Assembly: GCA_910579275.1 (NCBI GenBank)
Contig: CAJTTO010000006.1
Location: 1-64,000 of the forward strand
Source of the DNA: an uncultured Lachnospiraceae bacterium
GTDB taxonomy: Bacteria > Bacillota > Clostridia > Lachnospirales > Lachnospiraceae
Length of the DNA stretch: 64,000 bases
Direction: 5' to 3'
Under the pieces are notes generated by a model. It was not told the origin of the DNA. It saw only the letters and a list, made by a program, of their open reading frames with translations, and searched no databases. Below, piece by piece: positions 60,667 through 64,000 of this stretch. A program made the position numbers and the translations under genes. Each line of letters starts with the position of its first letter. Positions within the stretch are counted from its first letter, which is position 1.

Positions 60667-62058
60667 TCATTTATTCCCAGATTTATACATATTAACCATT
60701 TCTGTTTCTTTTTTATCCTGTGTTTTTTCCACATATTTCTGCTCGATGTTTTTAGCTGCATTCAGGGATGCGGCAGTCTGCAGCCCGCAGCTTTCACAAA
60801 CAAATTCCCTGCCCTGTCTTTTTCCTTCCGCGCCGCACGCAGAACAAATGCTGCTTGTCCAGCCTGCACGAATCTCTGTCAGTTCAATGGAATGAACCCT
60901 GCATTTATATGCAAGCCTCTGTCTGATATATCCGTAAAAACTACGTGTCAGCTTTCTGTTGACTGCTTTCGAATATATTTTTGTCTTATTTTTGGTGGCT
61001 GGCTTTGTTATCACAATCCGGGCAGGCTTTTCCTCCTTAATCATTCTGTTGATTTCGGTGTTGATAAATGTTGTGGTTCTGTCCCTTTCTTTCTCCTTCT
61101 GCCTGTTATACTTGGACTTCCCAAGGTTATTGACTGTAATTTTTTCCGCCTTTATCGCATTTCCGCTCTCAACACTCTGTGTATAGGCAGTATACATTTT
61201 GCGGCGCTCACGATTTTTCCATGTAAGGCGCTCTGTTTCCGAATCCGTGAATCCTTCCAGCGACGCACCATATATGTGTCCGTTTGAAAGCGTAAACATA
61301 TTTTGGCTCCCAATATGAACATAGATTGTGCCCGTGTAATCCGCATGTTTTTTAATCTTTGTCTCAACCGGAACCGCAAGCACGACATCATTCTTCCGGA
61401 CAATCACCTGAATCTGCCTGTCAAAAGTGCGGTCATCTTTTAGCGGAATGGCAATTCTTTTCCGCGGAATCCTGCATACAATACGCATTGCCCCGTCTTT
61501 ATAAGAATAGCCATTCGGCGATATGCGGAAGGAATCCATGCACTCTGTTTTGGGTTGTTTCAAGTACCTTCTTGTCAGCCTGCACAATAAATTGTTCAAA
61601 CGCTTTACATCAATGTCAAGTCCCGCTGTATTTCGCGGCATCTCATATTCCTGACGGTTTAAAATAGCAGCATACACGTTTCCCAACTTTAAAACCGTCC
61701 GCAGATACTTTCGGTCGTCATCGCTCAGGTTTTCGTTTTCCGTAATACACGCGCCAATTTTATGTTTCACCGTTCCCCAGCTGCATTTGATGTTCGTGAC
61801 GGCATCTGTTACCGCAAGTTCATAGTATACTGACGGAAGGTTTAGCTGCTCCCGCAGTCCGCAATGACGCATCTCGTTCAAAATACCATAAACGGGTGTC
61901 AGGTTGTTGCAGCTTCCGACTCCGGAATATCTTCTGTAAACATCATTTTTGACTTTGCAGTAATCAAGGGCAACACCCCTTAAGAACTCCATTGTCTCCT
62001 CCGGCAGCGATTCACTATACTGCCAGACCGTCTTTGTTATGGTATTGTCAGTGGACAT
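60667..62058 (-). CDS. TnpB-like protein with all three RuvC catalytic acids replaced (TldR-like)
   Basis: 463 residues, normal TnpB length, uninterrupted. The N-terminal half has the helical and wedge-like part of Firmicutes TnpB proteins (AVTDAVTNIKCSWGTVKHK; RNTAGLDIDVKRLNNLL; FRISPNGYSYKDG). The Zn ribbon is intact (SICSACG ... FVCESCG). The RuvC residues are not: in YVHIGSQNMFTL, His248 replaces the first Asp; in RIVITKPATK, Thr351 replaces the Glu; in AASLNAAKNI, Ser431 replaces the last Asp. Loss of DNA cleavage with the fold kept is the mark of TldR, RNA-guided repressors derived from TnpB. AAAGGG precedes the ATG. No tnpA is nearby. Confidence 0.85.
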   Translation of the reverse strand: MSTDNTITKTVWQYSESLPEETMEFLRGVALDYCKVKNDVYRRYSGVGSCNNLTPVYGILNEMRHCGLREQLNLPSVYYELAVTDAVTNIKCSWGTVKHKIGACITENENLSDDDRKYLRTVLKLGNVYAAILNRQEYEMPRNTAGLDIDVKRLNNLLCRLTRRYLKQPKTECMDSFRISPNGYSYKDGAMRIVCRIPRKRIAIPLKDDRTFDRQIQVIVRKNDVVLAVPVETKIKKHADYTGTIYVHIGSQNMFTLSNGHIYGASLEGFTDSETERLTWKNRERRKMYTAYTQSVESGNAIKAEKITVNNLGKSKYNRQKEKERDRTTTFINTEINRMIKEEKPARIVITKPATKNKTKIYSKAVNRKLTRSFYGYIRQRLAYKCRVHSIELTEIRAGWTSSICSACGAEGKRQGREFVCESCGLQTAASLNAAKNIEQKYVEKTQDKKETEMVNMYKSGNK

Positions 62059-62153
62059 TTGCTATACCCTTTTGATAAACTGTTATTTTGCACAAATTGC
62101 ACTTGATGTCTGATATAATTTTTAGAAAAATTTACACATGAATTGATACGAAA

Positions 62154-62520
62154 ATTTCGCAGATTTTCCTGTTCTGCGAAATATAGCTGAAAGGCTTGAT
62201 TTATGAAAGATATTGAATGGCGGTGACCACAAAAAAGACCACAAATTTAATATAAAGCGAACCAGATGCCGCTCCCGCCCTTTACAAAAATTAATATTGT
62301 TTGACCACAAAAAAGACCACAAAAATATGCGGTGTTTTTTGCATAGTGCCGGCGTTTCCATATGTTGCTACGCCTATTTGACTTCCGTTTTCGAAAAAAG
62401 AATTGTCATTTCGGTTAAAACGTGGTAAACTATTGTCGATATAAAGTTATAGAAAAGATTTTTTAAGCATTTTAAGGAAAATATTTATAAAATTTCGCAG
62501 AACAGGAAAATCTACGAAAT
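62154..62520. mobile_element. MITE-like element with 29-bp hairpin inverted repeats and internal GACCACAAA repeats
   Basis: The 29-nt stretch 62154-62182 is the reverse complement of 62492-62520 with one mismatch. Each copy is itself a hairpin: ATTTCGCAGA and TCTGCGAAAT pair in the left copy. Inside, TGACCACAAAAAAGACCAC occurs at 62224-62242 and again at 62302-62320, 78 nt apart. No protein is convincing. There is no clean target-site duplication. This fills most of the 535-nt gap upstream of the TnpB-like gene, so it could also contribute regulatory sites for it. Confidence 0.55.
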
Positions 62521-62533
62521 ACGACATTTATAC

Positions 62534-62583
62534 AAAAAAATCCGGTGCAAATTATGGTCTGACCACAATCCGCACCGGATTTT
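62534..62583 (-). terminator. Terminator of the RNase J - MltG-like transcript
   Basis: AAAATCCGGTGC (62537-62548) pairs perfectly with GCACCGGATTTT (62572-62583); on the minus strand the stem is followed by a T-run. The loop holds a smaller TGGT/ACCA stem and one more GACCACA unit like those of the neighbouring repeat element. Confidence 0.88.
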
Positions 62584-62593
62584 ATATTCCCGT

Positions 62594-62980
62594 TTATGAA
62601 TCTTCTTCGTTTTCTTCCTCTACGTCGCACAATATTTCAAGCATCTGCTGGGAGTTCATCGCTGTGCTGAGTTCGTATGTCCCTGGTTTTAGTTTATCCT
62701 TGTAATCAGAAAGCCGCTCCTGTATATAGAACACGTTTGCATCCTCCACCAGCCCTTTCTGTTCAAGGATTTTTGCGATTTCCCTGCTCGTCTGCCCGGC
62801 GGATACCACCACATTCACAATCCTGCCCTCGCCCTCGCTTACGGGCACATCCGCAAACACCTTATATCCAAAGTCATATGCATACACTGCAAGCCGGAAC
62901 ACTGCGGAAATAACTACCGCCGCTATCGCAATCTTGATGATTGTCGCAGAAATGGCTCCCAAAAACTGTTTTATATTCAT
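62594..62980 (-). CDS. Short MltG/YceG-like membrane protein
   Basis: 128 residues with one N-terminal membrane helix (IIKIAIAAVVISAVFRLAV), then an extracellular part with VNVVVSAGQTSREIAKILEQKG and LKPGTYELSTAMNSQQML, which match the LysM-like N-terminal region of endolytic transglycosylase MltG. Full MltG is ~340-380 residues and has a catalytic Glu in its C-terminal domain; this is absent and the protein ends with an acidic tail, so it should not be catalytic. Such short versions are usual in Lachnospiraceae next to RNase J. GGAGGAAAGTT precedes the ATG. Confidence 0.8.
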   Translation of the reverse strand: MNIKQFLGAISATIIKIAIAAVVISAVFRLAVYAYDFGYKVFADVPVSEGEGRIVNVVVSAGQTSREIAKILEQKGLVEDANVFYIQERLSDYKDKLKPGTYELSTAMNSQQMLEILCDVEEENEEDS

Positions 62981-63009
62981 AACTTTCCTCCACGTTTACT
63001 ATAATTACC

Positions 63010-63029
63010 GGAGAACGCCTGCGTTCTCC
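63010..63029. repeat. Perfect 9-bp inverted repeat between RNase J and the MltG-like gene
   Basis: GGAGAACGC (63010-63018) and GCGTTCTCC (63021-63029) are separated by 2 nt. It has no U-tract on the minus strand, so it is more likely an mRNA processing or stability hairpin than a terminator. Confidence 0.5.
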
Positions 63030-63084
63030 TTAAAACTTAGCAAATCTTAGGCTGCGTATTTTGCTGCCTTAGATGCGGTTAGTT

Positions 63085-64000
63085 TTATACCTCCATAATA
63101 ATCGGGAGTATCATCGGGCGTCTCTTTGTCTTTCTCCAAACATATTCGCTGAGTGTATCTTTTATTGTTCCCTTAATTTTGCCCCAGTCCGTAATATTTT
63201 TCTTGAGGCAGCCAAGCACCGCTTTCTCAATCAGTTTTCTCGCCTCCTCAAGAAGCTCGTCCGATTCTTTCACGTACACAAATCCCCGCGATACAATATC
63301 AGGCCCTGCAAGCAGTTCTCCCGACGCAGCGTCGAGTGACATTACCACAATCAGTATGCCGTCCTCGGCAAGATGCTGTCTGTCACGCAGCACAACATTT
63401 CCGACATCTCCGACGCCAAGCCCGTCCACAAGCACGGCACCCACCGGCACCTTTCCTGTGACGCTTGCGCTGTCCGCGTCCATTGAGAGCACATCGCCCG
63501 ACTGCAGGATAAAGACATCATCCTTTTCAATGCCCAAGTCCATTGCAATCTTTGCCTGCGCCTTTAAATGCTTGTACTCGCCGTGCACAGGCACCGCATA
63601 TTTGGGTTTCGTCAGCGTATAAATCAGCTTGATTTCCTCCTGACAGGCATGTCCGGAAACATGTGTATCCTGAAAAATCACATCCGCTCCTTTTTTGAAA
63701 AGTTCATTGATTACCTTGGTAACTGCCTTTTCATTTCCCGGAATCGGGCTGGACGAAAAGATAACCGTATCTCCCTTTCCAATGGAAATCTTTTTGTGCA
63801 TTCCGCTCGCCATACGGCTGAGTGCCGCCATGCTCTCTCCCTGACTACCTGTTGTGATGATGACGGTCTTGTCCTTCGGATAATTTTTCAGCCGCTCAAT
63901 ATCAATCAGCGTGTTGTCCGGTATGCTGATGCGGTTCAGGTTGGAAGCCGTTTCAATAATGTTGACCATGCTTCGCCCCTCGACAACCACCTTTCTGCCA
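63085..64000 (-). CDS. rnj: Ribonuclease J, C-terminal part (5' end outside window)
   Basis: About 305 codons are visible, entering from the right edge; full RNase J is ~555-600 residues. Recognisable are the end of the beta-CASP domain (VIITTGSQGESMAALSRMA; IGKGDTVIFSSSPIPGNE), the metal-site His in HVSGHACQEE, YAVPVHGEYKHLKAQA, and the C-terminal domain through TKRRPMILPIIMEV. RNase J degrades and processes mRNA 5' to 3' and by internal cleavage. It is followed by the MltG-like gene. Confidence 0.96.
   Translation of the reverse strand, partial: GRKVVVEGRSMVNIIETASNLNRISIPDNTLIDIERLKNYPKDKTVIITTGSQGESMAALSRMASGMHKKISIGKGDTVIFSSSPIPGNEKAVTKVINELFKKGADVIFQDTHVSGHACQEEIKLIYTLTKPKYAVPVHGEYKHLKAQAKIAMDLGIEKDDVFILQSGDVLSMDADSASVTGKVPVGAVLVDGLGVGDVGNVVLRDRQHLAEDGILIVVMSLDAASGELLAGPDIVSRGFVYVKESDELLEEARKLIEKAVLGCLKKNITDWGKIKGTIKDTLSEYVWRKTKRRPMILPIIMEV

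Noticed and set aside
62122..62361. 79-residue minus frame with FLWSFLWS repeats
   Set aside because: The repeats come from the GACCACAAA DNA motif; there is no ribosome-binding site and no domain.
62594..62980. Catalytic MltG transglycosylase
   Set aside because: Only the N-terminal membrane and LysM-like part is present; the catalytic domain is missing and there is no frameshifted remainder downstream.
1..64000. CRISPR array or tRNA/rRNA genes
   Set aside because: No regularly spaced repeats of CRISPR size were seen, and no tRNA cloverleaf or rRNA sequence was recognised by eye; a covariance-model scan would be more sensitive.

Overview
The window looks like chromosomal DNA of a low- to mid-GC Firmicute of the class Clostridia, most likely a Lachnospiraceae-type gut anaerobe. 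Evidence: a type III glutamine synthetase, a PerR-rubrerythrin pair, an AlbA_2/ATPase protein, TnpV, an AAA-ATPase/PD-(D/E)XK protein common in gut anaerobes, strong GGAGG ribosome-binding sites, and closest recognisable families in Clostridia. Species cannot be named from the sequence alone. Almost every gene is on the minus strand.

Layout. (1) 0-2.1 kb is a decayed accessory zone: a partial AlbA_2/ATPase gene, a collapsed type I restriction-modification remnant, a frameshifted Xre repressor and a broken TnpV. (2) 2.1-15.2 kb is ordinary chromosome: orphan response regulator plus lipoprotein, a cytosolic CZB chemoreceptor, rubrerythrin and PerR with a PerR-box promoter, a K+ channel with a C-terminal RyR domain, a TSUP permease, a SUFU-like protein, GlnN, and the tRNA wobble-uridine genes trhP-trmR. 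(3) 15.3-60.4 kb is a 45-kb surface/flagellar glycan island. (4) 60.4-62.6 kb holds a TnpB homologue that has lost all three RuvC acidic residues, a structured non-coding stretch downstream of it, and a small inverted-repeat element. (5) 62.6-64 kb is a short MltG-like protein and the 3' part of RNase J.

The island appears to be inserted between the MltG-like gene and trmR, genes that are neighbours in B. subtilis (yrrL-yrrM-yrrN-yrrO). It has six or seven glycosyltransferases, at least seven SAM methyltransferases, a PseC-like aminotransferase, a WbuC cupin, an asparagine-synthase-like amidotransferase, two radical SAM proteins, a heptose module (split transketolase, GmhA, inverted HldE-like kinase/cytidylyltransferase, SDR epimerase), and a CDP-polyol module (two cytidylyltransferases, iron alcohol dehydrogenase, FGGY kinase, class II aldolase, glycerophosphodiesterase, two CDP-glycerol-phosphotransferase-like enzymes). 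I see no flippase, polymerase, ABC exporter or membrane priming transferase, so a cytoplasmic acceptor such as flagellin is the best guess (inference).

Two observations stand out. First, about thirteen otherwise unrelated enzymes between 16 and 41 kb carry the same kind of roughly 95-residue Rossmann-like module, N-terminal, C-terminal or central. Second, the nuclease-dead TnpB homologue beside the island resembles the recently described RNA-guided repressors (TldR) and has a hairpin-rich 3' flank that could be its guide RNA. A further cassette, a retropepsin-like protease with a 95-residue partner, has its own promoter and terminator and is bounded by 25-bp inverted repeats between the two radical SAM genes.
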